Shown in pieces: positions 34,301 to 46,101 of a DNA stretch of 64,000 bases. The notes beneath the pieces were generated by a model, which was not told where the DNA came from, did no database searches, and saw only the letters and a list, made by a program, of their open reading frames with translations. How positions within the stretch are numbered: position 1 is the first letter of the stretch; every line of letters starts with the position of its first letter. A program made the position numbers and the translations under genes. The stretch covers positions 15,607,558 to 15,671,557 of the forward strand of contig NC_066587.1 in assembly GCF_905475345.1 (NCBI RefSeq), written 5' to 3'. The DNA comes from Vespula vulgaris. Lineage: Eukaryota; Arthropoda; Insecta; Hymenoptera; Vespidae.

Positions 34301-37300
34301 ATATTCAATCTTATAAATAGAATAATTTTATAAAAATTCATTACAGATTTTTATCACTTTGTGGCTTCTTGGAAACTGGACAAGTACCACCACGTATTGG
34401 AGAGGCAGGAATGGAATCTGAGTTAAAGTCAGCTCTTATGGAATTAGCACGAGCATCTCCTTCTGCCTTGGTTCGCTCATTGCCACAATTGTTAGATCAA
34501 TTAATCGCGCTTTTAGTGCGACCACCTACGTTACCATCTCAATCATTAAATGTAGCAGCTACTATTTTCGAAGCTCTAGGTCTTTTAGTTCGCAATATAA
34601 CGAATTTACCGGATGGTCAAGTGGATGCACACGGAAGACATGCATTATTAGCTACATACATAGCATACCAATGTTCATTACCTTCAACATCTCAAACCCC
34701 AGGGGTCATGAGAGCTCAAAGCAATCCTGATTTGCCTGTGGAGGATCTAGAAATGGAAGTTCATTCTCGAGGATTAGATAGAACTGCATCAATGAGACAA
34801 GAATCTCCATCGATAAATAGTCAACCATCTAGAAGATTACTGCACGAAGAAATAGCGTTACATTGGGTAGTTTCTACGGGACAGGCACGAGAATTAGCAA
34901 TAACTCATTCTTGGTTTTTCTTAGAATTAATAGTTCGTTCTATGGTTGTAACATTGTCGGAATTGGGTATATTGGAAGCACCAAGAAAATCAAGGTTTTC
35001 ACCACAATTTTGTGACGATATAGCGACGCTTGCTGCAGCTCTAACATCAGAAGTTATTTCTCGTTGTGGAAAAGAAAATCGCGTAGCGTCGAACTTAGTT
35101 TCGAGCCTTGGCAATTTTCTGTCTGATTTATTATCGGTCATGGATAGAGGATTTGTGTTATCTCTCGTTCGTGCCACATGCTGTTCTCTATCAGATGCCT
35201 CTATGCATATTCCTGACTCTGCTGCTCTTTTTGCATTGAAACTTGATCTTGTAAGAACAGTATGTTCGCACGAACATTACGTAGCTCTGAATCTTCCATT
35301 TGGTACCGGATATACATCAGGATCCGCTCCAGCATCTCCTAGTCCATCCACTGGTAGTTCTGGAAGTTTGATATCTACTCTTGTTCCCGGAGATCGAGCT
35401 AGATTCTCTGAATTGAGTCAAGAATTTCGACAACAGCATTTTCTAGTTGGATTAGTTTTATCCGACTTGGCTAACACTTTGGAAATACCAAATCCAATGT
35501 TACAAAACAAGGCCATTGGCACAATTCGCTATCTCATGGGTTGTCATGATGTCGATCCTAGATATTCTGAACCTGCAGCAAAAGCTAGAGTTGCTGCATT
35601 GTATCTTCCTCTTCTGTGCATTATTATGGATGCTTTGCCTCAATTGTATCATTGGGATTCTAAAGATAAAAGCGTCTATCCAGACGAATCTGGATCTATT
35701 ACGCAATCCGTTGCATTGGCCATAGCTGGTGGAGCCTCTGCCGATACAGCAGGATCACAATGTCGTGTTTCCTTAAGTTCAGAAGCAACAAGGCATCTTT
35801 TAATGTGTGCTCTGTGGATACTTAAAGGTTTAGAGAGAAGCGCACTTGGACAGTGGTGTTCGGAATTAAGTTCTAGACGCGTTTTAAGTATATTACAAGT
35901 TCTAAATATTGCGACGGCAGCTTTTGAGTATAAAGGTAAAAAAGCTTTGAAAAGATTGCCTCCGCAAGCTGCGGCTACTAGTGACATTCGTTCAAGGTTG
36001 GAGGATGTTATACTCGGTCAGGGTAGTGCTAGAAGCGAAATGATGTTGCGCAGAAAAGAGAGAGCAAGTGGCGATAAATTGAGATGGAGAAAAGATCAAA
36101 TGCCTTATAGGTAAAATTGAATATATATACATATATTATTTTTCTATCTCATTATAAATAATATTATTAAAATATTTTAAAGATCGTGCGAACAACCGGA
36201 GGGAAGAGCAGTGGAGCAAGATGCTCACATAGAAGGTGCCTTAGCAGCTGAAGCTTCACTTGTTGTTTTAGATACTTTAGAGGCAGTTGTACAAGCAGAT
36301 GGAGGAGGAGGTAAGAAATCATTTAATATTATTATTATTATAAATCGTACGTCGTTGTTGCATCCTATTACATAGTAATTATCAAATTTGTAATAAATGA
36401 ATAGGTGCTGTAGTTGGAGCTGTATTGAAGGTGTTACTAAGAGCATTAGCTAGGAATCAAAGCACGTCGGTACTCCAGCATATGTTTAATACTCAACGTG
36501 CTTTAGTTTTTAAATATCATAGCGCTCTTTTTGACGAGGAAAGCGAAAGATGTGGCGATTTGTGTCTAACATTACTTACAAGGTGTAGTTCACCTTTAAG
36601 CGCTATTAGAAGTCACGCGGCAGCTAGTCTATATTTATTAATGAGACAAAATTTCGAAATTGGAAACGTACGTGTCTCGTGACATAAAACTTTTATCTTA
36701 CATTCCTGAAATATTATATGAGCATAATAATTTATGTCCCTGACAGAATTTTGCACGAGTTAAAATGCAAGTTACAACGTCGTTGTCGGCTTTAGTTGGT
36801 AGAGGAAGAGCACCTAGCGAAGGAGCTCTTCGAAGAGCGTTAAAAACAGTATTGGTATATGCGGAACGTGATACAGAATTAGCCGATACAAGTTTCCCGG
36901 AGCAAGTGAAGGATTTGCTTTTTAATTTGCATATGATACTATCAGATACTGTTAAAATGAAAGAATTTCAAGAAGATCCAGAAATGCTTTTGGATTTAAT
37001 GTATAGGTAAGTATTTAATATTAATCATATTAAATCTTTAAAATGAATATATCGAGCATATCTTTGATCTAATGTTATAGAATTGCAAAAGGATATCAAG
37101 GGTCACCAGATCTAAGATTAACTTGGCTAGCAAACATGGCACAACAACATATGGAACGAAAAAATCACACGGAAGCTGCAATGTGTCTCGTACATAGTGC
37201 AGCACTCGTTGCGGAATACCTTCATCTTTTGGAACCAGGTGGTGGTGGCAGACCAGTAGGAGCTGTTGCTTTGAGTCCAGTAACACCAAATGCTTTGGAG

Positions 37301-38811
37301 GAGAGTGCCGTTGGCGATGATGTTTTAGCGAGAAGAGAAGAGGGTTTGTGTTTAGGACCAGATTTTTCTGAGAGTGGTTTAGCGGGTCTTTTGGAACATG
37401 CCGCAAGTTCCTTTCAAGCTGCTGGCATGTATGAAGCTATTCCTGACGTATACAGAGTATTATTACCAATAGCTGAAGCTGCACATGATTACAAAAAACT
37501 AGCGAATATTCATGGGTAAAAGATAATGATTTAATTGATAAAATCAAAGATATTTATTAATCAAACTGTCCTTTAAAAATAATGCTCTTTTTTTTATTTC
37601 ATAGAAAACTTCATGAAGCTTATACACGCGTTGAACAATTAGCCGGAAAGCGCGTATTTGGCACGTATTTCAGAGTTGGATTTTATGGAGCACGATTTGG
37701 AGATCTTGCTGGTGAAGAATTTGTTTATAAAGAACCAACATTGACCAAACTTCCGGAAATATTTTCAAGATTAGAAAATTTTTATGCCGAGCGATTTGGT
37801 GCAGAAAATATAGTTATAATCAAAGATTCGAATCCTGTAGATCCTACGAAATTAGAACCTGACAAGGCATATGTTCAAATTACTTATGTCGAACCGTACT
37901 TTGAATTACACGAACTTAGACACAGGCCTACCGTTTTTCACAGAAATTTTAATATAAGTTCGTATCGATTAAAAAACAACAAGAGCATACAAACATTGTA
38001 TTTATTGTTATCTAATAATTGCAATTATTTTTAGAACGTTTTGTATACGCAACACCTTTTACACCGGGAGGTAAAGCGCATGGCGAACTCAGGGAACAGT
38101 GTAAACGTAAAACAATATTAACAGTGGCAACACATTTTCCTTATTTGAAGACAAGAATTCGAGTGGTTGCTAGAAAGCAGATAGTATTAAGCCCTATTGA
38201 AGTTGCTATCGAAGATATACAAAAGAAGACAGCTGAGGTACTAAAAACGATTTATATAATCATATATATATATATATATAAATAATAATGGAAATTAGTT
38301 AATCATAAAAATATTTCAATATTTTTTTGATACAGGTCGCAGCAGCCACAGCTCAGGAACCACCAGATGCAAAAATGTTGCAAATGGTTCTTCAGGGTTG
38401 TATAGGGACAACCGTTAATCAAGGTCCTGCAGAAGTAGCGGTTGTTTTTCTTTCAGGATTACGAGAACAAAACGCACAGCCTTCGAGGTTGCAGCATAAA
38501 TTACGTTTATGCTTCAAAGATTTTTCGAAAAAATGTCTTGATGCTTTACGCAGAAATAAGAATCTTATAGGTCCGGATCAACGCGATTATCAACGAGAGC
38601 TAGAAAGGAATTATCAAAGATTGACCGAAAGATTGGCACCACTTATTGCGTGGAGGTAGGTATTAAGATATGCTGGAATTTTCACAGATATTTAATCATT
38701 TGGACCTACATATGTATCTGAATTTTTAACGATTACGTTCGTATGGTACTATGTAGCGGACCGTCCTTAGGTATGCAGTCGATTGCTCCAACAGCATCAT
38801 CCCATTGGTAA
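31377..38811 (+). CDS. Zir: Dedicator of cytokinesis protein, DOCK-C subfamily (DOCK6/7/8; Zizimin-related)
   Basis: Complete spliced CDS of 19 exons: 31377-31517, 31595-31773, 31835-31976, 32046-32249, 32338-32529, 32596-32820, 32911-33188, 33283-33598, 33687-33992, 34067-34272, 34347-36110, 36183-36310, 36405-36667, 36747-37006, 37081-37515, 37605-37957, 38035-38237, 38336-38655, 38757-38811. All introns are GT-AG and the 5,970 nt stay in frame (1,989 residues). DOCK proteins are guanine-nucleotide exchange factors; the DOCK6/7/8 group acts on Rac and/or Cdc42 in cell migration and neurite growth. The N-terminus (RAFAHKLSK) and DDTPRGSWA-like CGDTPRGSWAS, LVKCLQLKLELEVEPIFASLALYD and GRYRMPFAWTAIHL blocks are typical of DOCK6/7/8. 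DHR-1 (C2-like, lipid binding) starts near residue 555 (YVYPKEVNF, SARNITVRIQ). DHR-2, the catalytic domain, starts near residue 1,535 (LTWLANMAQQHMERKNHTEAAMC) and includes GTYFRVGFYGARFGDL and IGPDQRDYQRELERNY. The last 17-residue exon is inferred from a good acceptor; without it the protein would stop at 38,657-38,659. Confidence 0.96.
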
Positions 38812-39765
38812 AAAAAGAACCTTTTATTATCTTAGATATTTACCAAAGATTTACTTTCAATTAATAGACGCTTAAGTATATAAATTGGCTACTTAATATA
38901 CGCGTATATATACTTTAACATATACACACACACACATATACATATATAACTTTCATTATACGATATATACAATGGTTACTTAGAATATAGATTAAGTATA
39001 CGCACGTTTTTTTTATATTTATAGAAAATAATTATACATTTATAGTATTTATACAAATTTGATACTAGATAGTTATATACTTAATAACATTTGAAAACCA
39101 CACTTACGAATAAGTATTTTAGATAGGTATTTGCATATCGATTAGGATTATTTTTATGAGTATTTAAAAAATATCGCATTGTGATCCTATTATCCGTATT
39201 TTAAAATAATTTCCAAGTTTGTATATCCAATTACGTAAGATTTGTACTATCGAATTATTAACATAATCGAAATATATCGATACCAATTTTCTATTCTACT
39301 TCTTTCATCTTTTTCATTTTCGAATTATTTCGTAGCATACGTTTATACCCGATATTTATATTCTATAACAGAAAGCACGCATACTCTAACAATTTACGTC
39401 TGATGTTCTTTACAACAACGTGGAGTGTCGAAAATTGGCCAAGATCCTGTATCATTTATTCTTCATTTACAATTTCCATGAATCGGCGAGAGTGGTAAGT
39501 TTTTTTTACATTTATCCTTTTTATTTTTATCATCCGTTTTAATTTTAATTTTGTCATATATTTTATGCGCTATATATTATCTTGGATTCATAAAAAAGGT
39601 TAGGAAAATTAAGGTTGAAATAATGAATTGCAAGACGTGAAAATTGTTATAGATTTTTAAATAAAAAAAAAAGAAAAAGAAAAAGATTCGGTAATAAATT
39701 AAGTGATTTTGAGTCATGTAACGAAACAACGAGGTAATTTGATGGTCTTGAGGTTAGATGGCTCA
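38812..39765. other. 3' flank of the DOCK gene
   Basis: AT-rich, probably includes the 3' UTR. There is no AATAAA close to the stop; one lies near 39,660. A consensus-like donor GAGAGTG|GTAAGT occurs at 39,496/39,497 without any recognisable coding exon before it. Confidence 0.4.
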
Positions 39766-39815
39766 TGGCCAAGTGGTCAACCGTAGTAGAAACAGCCGAT
39801 CCCGAATCCTCGCCA
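39762..39815 (+). mobile_element. tRNA-like SINE head
   Basis: TGGCCAAGTGG at 39,766-39,776 is an exact pol III A box. CCCGAATCC at 39,801-39,809 approximates the B box but lacks the T of TTCGAATCC. Spacing (about 25 nt) is short for a tRNA and no cloverleaf closes, so a degenerate SINE or pseudo-tRNA is more likely than a gene. Confidence 0.35.
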
Positions 39816-40888
39816 AGGTAGTTAACCCATAAGATAGTTGATCACCGTGCTTTAGATTAGCCGACAGTGCAAATGACCTGATAGTGCAAGTTGTCAACTT
39901 CTTCGTTGGCTACTTGAATTACTGCAACGTTTTCTAATCAATAATTTGCACCTACTACGAATGAATATAAATCAATTAACTAGTATTTTTCGTTTAGGAC
40001 ATGCTACAGATATATATATATGTATCTCACGTTAGACGAGTGAAATATATTAAATACGTTTTCTAATTAAATTTTTTTTATATATAATCGTATCAGAATA
40101 TCTTTTATACGTATTTTATTTTGTTCATCATTTTTTATGATAATATTCAGTAAAATATATTGTAGCTTTAGTTATCTATATATAGTATATTATAGCTGTT
40201 TTGTGTCTGTTTACGTTTTCGAGAGTCCGTAAGGAATTTTTCTGGTATAAGCTTCGGGACCATTTTATTTTATCGTTCGCGCATTATGACCTCGTAAAAA
40301 GGTCGTGTAAATATAATTTCTTCGGTGCTTAGAGAACAAACGGAGAACGATGATAAAATATAGGAGACAAAGGATTTTATTAGATAGTGAAATGTTCAGA
40401 AAAGATACGATAGTTCCAACGCAGTTGAAACACAGTTATTCCTGTAATATAGATTAAGTATCATCTTTGATATATTCAGAGTAACATTAATTTTAATCAT
40501 TTTTTTTTTCACTTTTGATTTTTTTATTTCTCTTTTGTCTTTCACGATATAATCATAAAAGAGAGTAATAATATTCTCTACGTTTAGGTAGATATAATAC
40601 ATACTTACTTACATAGATATATTCGAGAGAGATATATAGATAAAGATATATGAACTAGTAGAAGACGAGACAGTGTGAGAAAGAGAACGTTAAGAAACAA
40701 TAGCATAAGCTCTAATTAGGTTAATGCGTTGTAGATTCTCGAATATGCATTCGTGTATTCTTTCCTTACTTCTAGATGTCCCCGTACAAGAATCTTTTTC
40801 CTTTCTTTTCTTTTCATTCGAATATTATTTGAATTTTCTTCCTATTCCTTTTCTTTCATTCTTTTTCCCCCTCTTTCTTCTCTTCATC

Positions 40889-40922
<34 letters not shown>

Positions 40923-43900
40923 TGTCTCTCTCTCTCCGTATTTCTTTCATTTCTTTCAAACCGTAACTCTGTTTTACTGTTACTGACGTGATCCGATTTG
41001 AAGATCTCGCTCGAAGGTACTTTTACCTTCGTTTTTATCTTACGTCTCCGCACCAAAGTATCTCATTAAAAAAATATCCGTTGTTCAATGCGACTTCTGT
41101 CTATTCTGTCTTTTCTCTTTCCATCTTTCGTCTTATTTCGTTTCAAAAACGAATTCATGAATCGTGTAATGATAGCTATAACAAGAGATTTTTATTATTT
41201 ATAATATAGGATATCAAAGAATTTTCGACGTATTTACGCAATCTCAATTTCCTATGGTTCATCGATCATCCGTGTACTTTTTCCGATCGTTCGCCTGACG
41301 AATATTTAACGATAAACGTTGCACTGTCTTTCCAAAAACGAACGATAAAGTACATTGAGATTAATGATCGAAATTTGCTTCGAGACAATATATGCAATAT
41401 ACATATATATATATGTATATACTTTATCGATGAAAAAAGCTTAGAAATTCGAAAAAATTGTAGTCTCGTGGGTATTAAGAATATTTTGTTTCGATCAAAA
41501 TATTTTTATGATCGATAAATTTATCGTTTCGCAATAATTTGCAAAAAATCTTTCGATAAGTAACTTTTTTATTTCTTTGTAAGAAAAACATCAAGGACTT
41601 TGTTATGTTAATAGAAAATCGAGCAAAGCAACACCTGTTGCATAGTATAGAATTAAATGCTTATATGTATATATCTATATATATCTGTGTGTGTATGTAC
41701 ACATATACATATACTTATATATATCTATATATACAGGAAATCTTTACTCTTTAACTTTAGATTGTTTCTGTTTAAGATTTTATCTTTAAAAAATATTATA
41801 ATAATAATGCAACGTAAATATATTACAAATATCGTTTGAATAATATTAACGAATTCAATGTAACGCGTTATAGTAAGTATTGTATCACATAGATCACTCG
41901 GGATTACTTTTTCTTTCAACGAATGCCGTTTAGTTACGATTTCCTAGATGAATTTGAGGAGAAATGCGAGATTACTCGTAGAATAGAAAGTTTTTAACGT
42001 AGAGGCTCATTTAAGAAAGTGGGAGGGAATGGGCGGAGAAGAGAAAAGAGTGGTGAAGTAAGAAGGGTAGGGTTCCTTTGCGAGTTCGCGTCTGGCAAAC
42101 ATGGAGACTATACGCCTCTTTCTTCTTCACTGACACAGCCACCTGCTACCGCCGTCAAATACTAACAAGCTAGACGACCAGTTTTGAAAATCCATGTATC
42201 ACAAGATCTATATATCACTTTACCTTGGTCTCGTATTTAAATTTTTTACAACTGCGTAACAAAGTTTTCTTCCTTTTTTCTTTTTTTTTTCTTTCTTTTT
42301 ATTTCATAAAAATTTATCGTAGAAGTTTTCTTTTTTTCTTTTTTTTTTTTTTATATATAAAGTTTCTACTCAATTTGTTTGAAACGATAATCTCGTACAC
42401 TATTCATCCGATTAAACTGATGATACACTATATTTCTAAGTCATTTAATATGAAATTGATATTATCATTTATTTGCATATTTAAAAGAAGAAAAAATATT
42501 TGAAAATAGTATTTAACAATCTTTCTTCGTTTAAAGTTAAAATCATAATTGAGTGATAACATACAGAACTGTGAAGCGTTTAATTTCTATTATGTGGTTT
42601 GTACTCGAGATTATTTCGATTTCAAACGGGTTATAAGAGAGTTTACTTTGATATTTTTTACATTTAATTTTTCTCGAGTATTTTTCAAAAGAATATGTAT
42701 GTATGTGCATATATACGAAAGGATCGATAAATCACAGAGTAGAATAAAAGATATCCAACCAAATTTTTTTTTCTTTTTCATGCTGTGTCCCATAAAATTC
42801 GTACAATATAGAGGAACGCAGGAAAGAGGCTGGACGGTCTTCCCTTTTCCGTGTTTATTCTACCCACGGTTCATTTAACTCTCAAATGTGCGAGTGATTT
42901 TCTCCTCTGTCTACCATTTTCTATCTCTACCTTATCTCTATTTTACTATATTCTTCTTTTTATGTTCTTCCTTTCATGTGATCTTTAATTTTATGAATTA
43001 AAAATAATCAAAAAAATATAATACCCTTAAGGATAAAAAAAGTGATTTTTTTGCAATAACATACTTTTCAATCATGTTGTATTAGATTTTTATAAAACTA
43101 TATTCAATTAAAAAAAAAAGAAAGAAAAACGAATATTTGGAATAGGATATTTGTTTATTTATCATTATAATCGAATTTTATTAGAAATATGTTTAGTATT
43201 TAATAGTTTAGAAAGGACTTGAAAAACATTTCATTTCTAAGTAAGTATCTTAGATGCGGTTTCAATCGTAAAGGTGCACGTAGGCGTATCCAGAAAAGTC
43301 GTAGCGCATGTCTCCACAAACTTTCGAGTCCTTTGACGGAAAATGTTAGTGATCCAAATGCGTAGGTACTACTCGTGTGTAATGTACTTAGGTTGTTACC
43401 TATGCACTTACCCATCCACTCCAGCATACGACAGGTTGCACTTCCGTTTTATGATTCTCCTATTTGACCGGACGAAAGTATTATAGCGAAGGGAGAAAGC
43501 CGTATAAGTACGTAAGGAAAAGTTCCAATTCCGAAGATGGAAAGTCGAGAAAAAGGATCAAGAAAGTGTAAAGAAAAGAGAACTATTTTATCGCTATAAT
43601 ACTTTTTACTACTATAATATATTATATATATATTTATAATATAAATATTATATATTATAATGTACATATATGTAAACACATCTATGTGGAGACATGTATG
43701 GGATATGTATATAGAATTTTACACGTATTTCTACTTACTATACGGGTATAATATAATAACCCATTTTATTTTTCGTTTTCAATGCGATTGCCTTTACACG
43801 TAGTCGTTAGATATACACTAGCTTGTATCTACTTTCGACTTTTCGATTTTATGTTAAAGTGAAAAGGAAGGATAAGAGGATCCTGTGGACCCAGATATTT

Positions 43901-44749
43901 TTGAATTTTATGAGATCCTTTCGAGGCCCATCAATAAAATCTGATCGCAGTTCTTTCTGATTCTTCGACTTTTTTTTTAAATAGCTCATTCCATCGCGAT
44001 AATTCCGTCCGATTAAATATAATTCCTTGTGAACAAAGTTAACATCAAAATAAGAGATCAGAAATAAGAGATCTTAGAAATTTTTGAAATATAATTAAAG
44101 ACAGATTAATGTTAAAATTGGATTTTAATTAACAACGATAAAATATCAAGCAACTAAAACGAAATATTAAACATTAATCGAAATTAATCGATACCGACTT
44201 TATATTTCATTCAATCATTCGACGTTCGCGATAACAGTGAATATACGTATATCTATAATCGATCGTATTATTAATTACGATATACTGGTATTAGACATAT
44301 TTTATTAAACTTATCGTGTAAACGTAATAACGATTCAAATATTAGATACTTATGTATATACGTATTCAAATATTGGATACTTATGTATGTGTACTTTAAT
44401 ATAAAAATAACTCGTGCTATTTCTGATTCATCTTTTATGTAATAACTGCTTTAATTAGCTTCGATCTTAAGGAGTTTGACCTCTTTTGGGAGAGTGTAAC
44501 TTTGCAAAATTATCTTAACTATCGATTAAGAACACTCGTTGTATGGGCCACTTCGTTAACCCCAACGCATCGACTTCGCCAGGATTACGTTTGCTATGTT
44601 AGGGTAGCATCCTCGAAGGCTTTTGCACCTACAGCATTTACCACAGAGATCTTCTACGATCTATACGTTAGCTACATTCGAAGGAGACGATGAATCGTAG
44701 GTACAGTTACAGCTTTTGGGAATTTAATCATCTAGTTCGAGTAACCGCG

Positions 44750-44782
<33 letters not shown>

Positions 44783-45119
44783 TTCTCCCCCTATCTCTCT
44801 ATCTATCCCTCGCTCCTTCGTTATCCCTTCAGATTCTACGGAAGCTTTCGCCTCGATATCCGATCGACTTCGGAGCTGATTCAAGGAGAAAGTATCATTA
44901 TAAAAGTTTCTCGCTTCAATTTCTCCTCGAATCGAAACTAATATCGGCCAATCGACGTACCCTTCTTTAAGCTTTGGAATATCAAGATATCGTGTTCAAT
45001 CTTCGTTTGGGAAAACATTTTTAGGATGTTCCGAGAGAAAACTCATAATCAAGAAATTTCTTTTTTTGGTCTTAGTGGCCTTTTCTCAGTCGAAAAAGTC
45101 AAAGACATAGGATCTTTCT

Positions 45120-45150
<31 letters not shown>

Positions 45151-46062
45151 TTCCTTTTCTCTTTCTTGTTTTCCCCTGACTTTTCAGATGGGCGGACATC
45201 GGAGTGTCGACGAGACATAGCCGTAAATAAGTGAACGTGACCTTAAAGGTCGCTACGGTGAAATGTTTGCAGGTACTTTTTGGCAAACGAGTCGCGCTTA
45301 GCCTCGTTTCCGTTAATCCAACGTGGGTTTCGGTCTGGCCCTATCTTCCTTCGCGTGTTTGCCCTGCCTTATTAATTTACAAGGTGGAATGGTAGCGACG
45401 GTAACGGGGTGGAATAGGAGGTAAAGGAAAGTGGAAAGGAGCTGGAAGAGGATGCTGAATAAATATCCCGGAGACGAGGACGAAATTCGGAATATCCTGG
45501 CTGGAAGCAGGCGGTGTAAGACCGTGTTTAATTTATTTCGACTAGCGAGGACCTGAGCATTAAGCTTCCACCATTCTCCTCGGCGTTCCTTATTTGCTTT
45601 GCATTCGTCACACTGGGGAGGAGTAGTTTTCGTCTAAGCGTGCCTAAGGTACGCCACTTCCATTACACAGCGCATCCTGATCCTCCTTTTTCATTGTCGC
45701 CCTTGGCAACTAGAGAACTAATCGAGCATCGTTTTTCATTCGTTTTATCGTTCCACTTATATTTGACTTTTACCTTCGGTACGTCGGTTATTAGAAATTT
45801 AATCACTTCTTATATATTTATGACTCTTTTCAAAGATCGTAATACCTCGTGCAACTTAACTCTTCTAAACGCGTTGAGAATAATTATCTCGAGATACTTC
45901 CTATTACTTAGTTCTCGTCGTCTATTTACAAGATTTTATCGTGAACAAAGAATAGAGCGAGGGAGAGAGAGAGAGAAAGAGTGAGTGGGTATAACCGGTA
46001 GATTTAATCGAGTATTTTAATATATCGCTCTCTCAATCATGAGTCCAGTAAATTGATTATAT
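39816..46062. other. Noncoding DNA, no gene identified
   Basis: AT-rich sequence with CT repeats near 40,889-40,937, 44,751-44,785 and 45,122-45,146. Two stretches are slightly more complex: 42,060-42,190 and 43,210-43,440 (a minus-strand ATGG|GTAAGT donor near 43,412). No protein family is recognisable in any frame. Confidence 0.45.
40889..40937. repeat. (CT)n microsatellite
   Basis: CT repeat with a few TTT and GT interruptions. Confidence 0.9.
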
Positions 46063-46063
46063 G

Positions 46064-46100
<37 letters not shown>

Positions 46101-46101
46101 C
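46063..46101. repeat. (TA)n(CA)n compound microsatellite
   Basis: About nine TA units passing directly into ten CA units. Confidence 0.95.
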
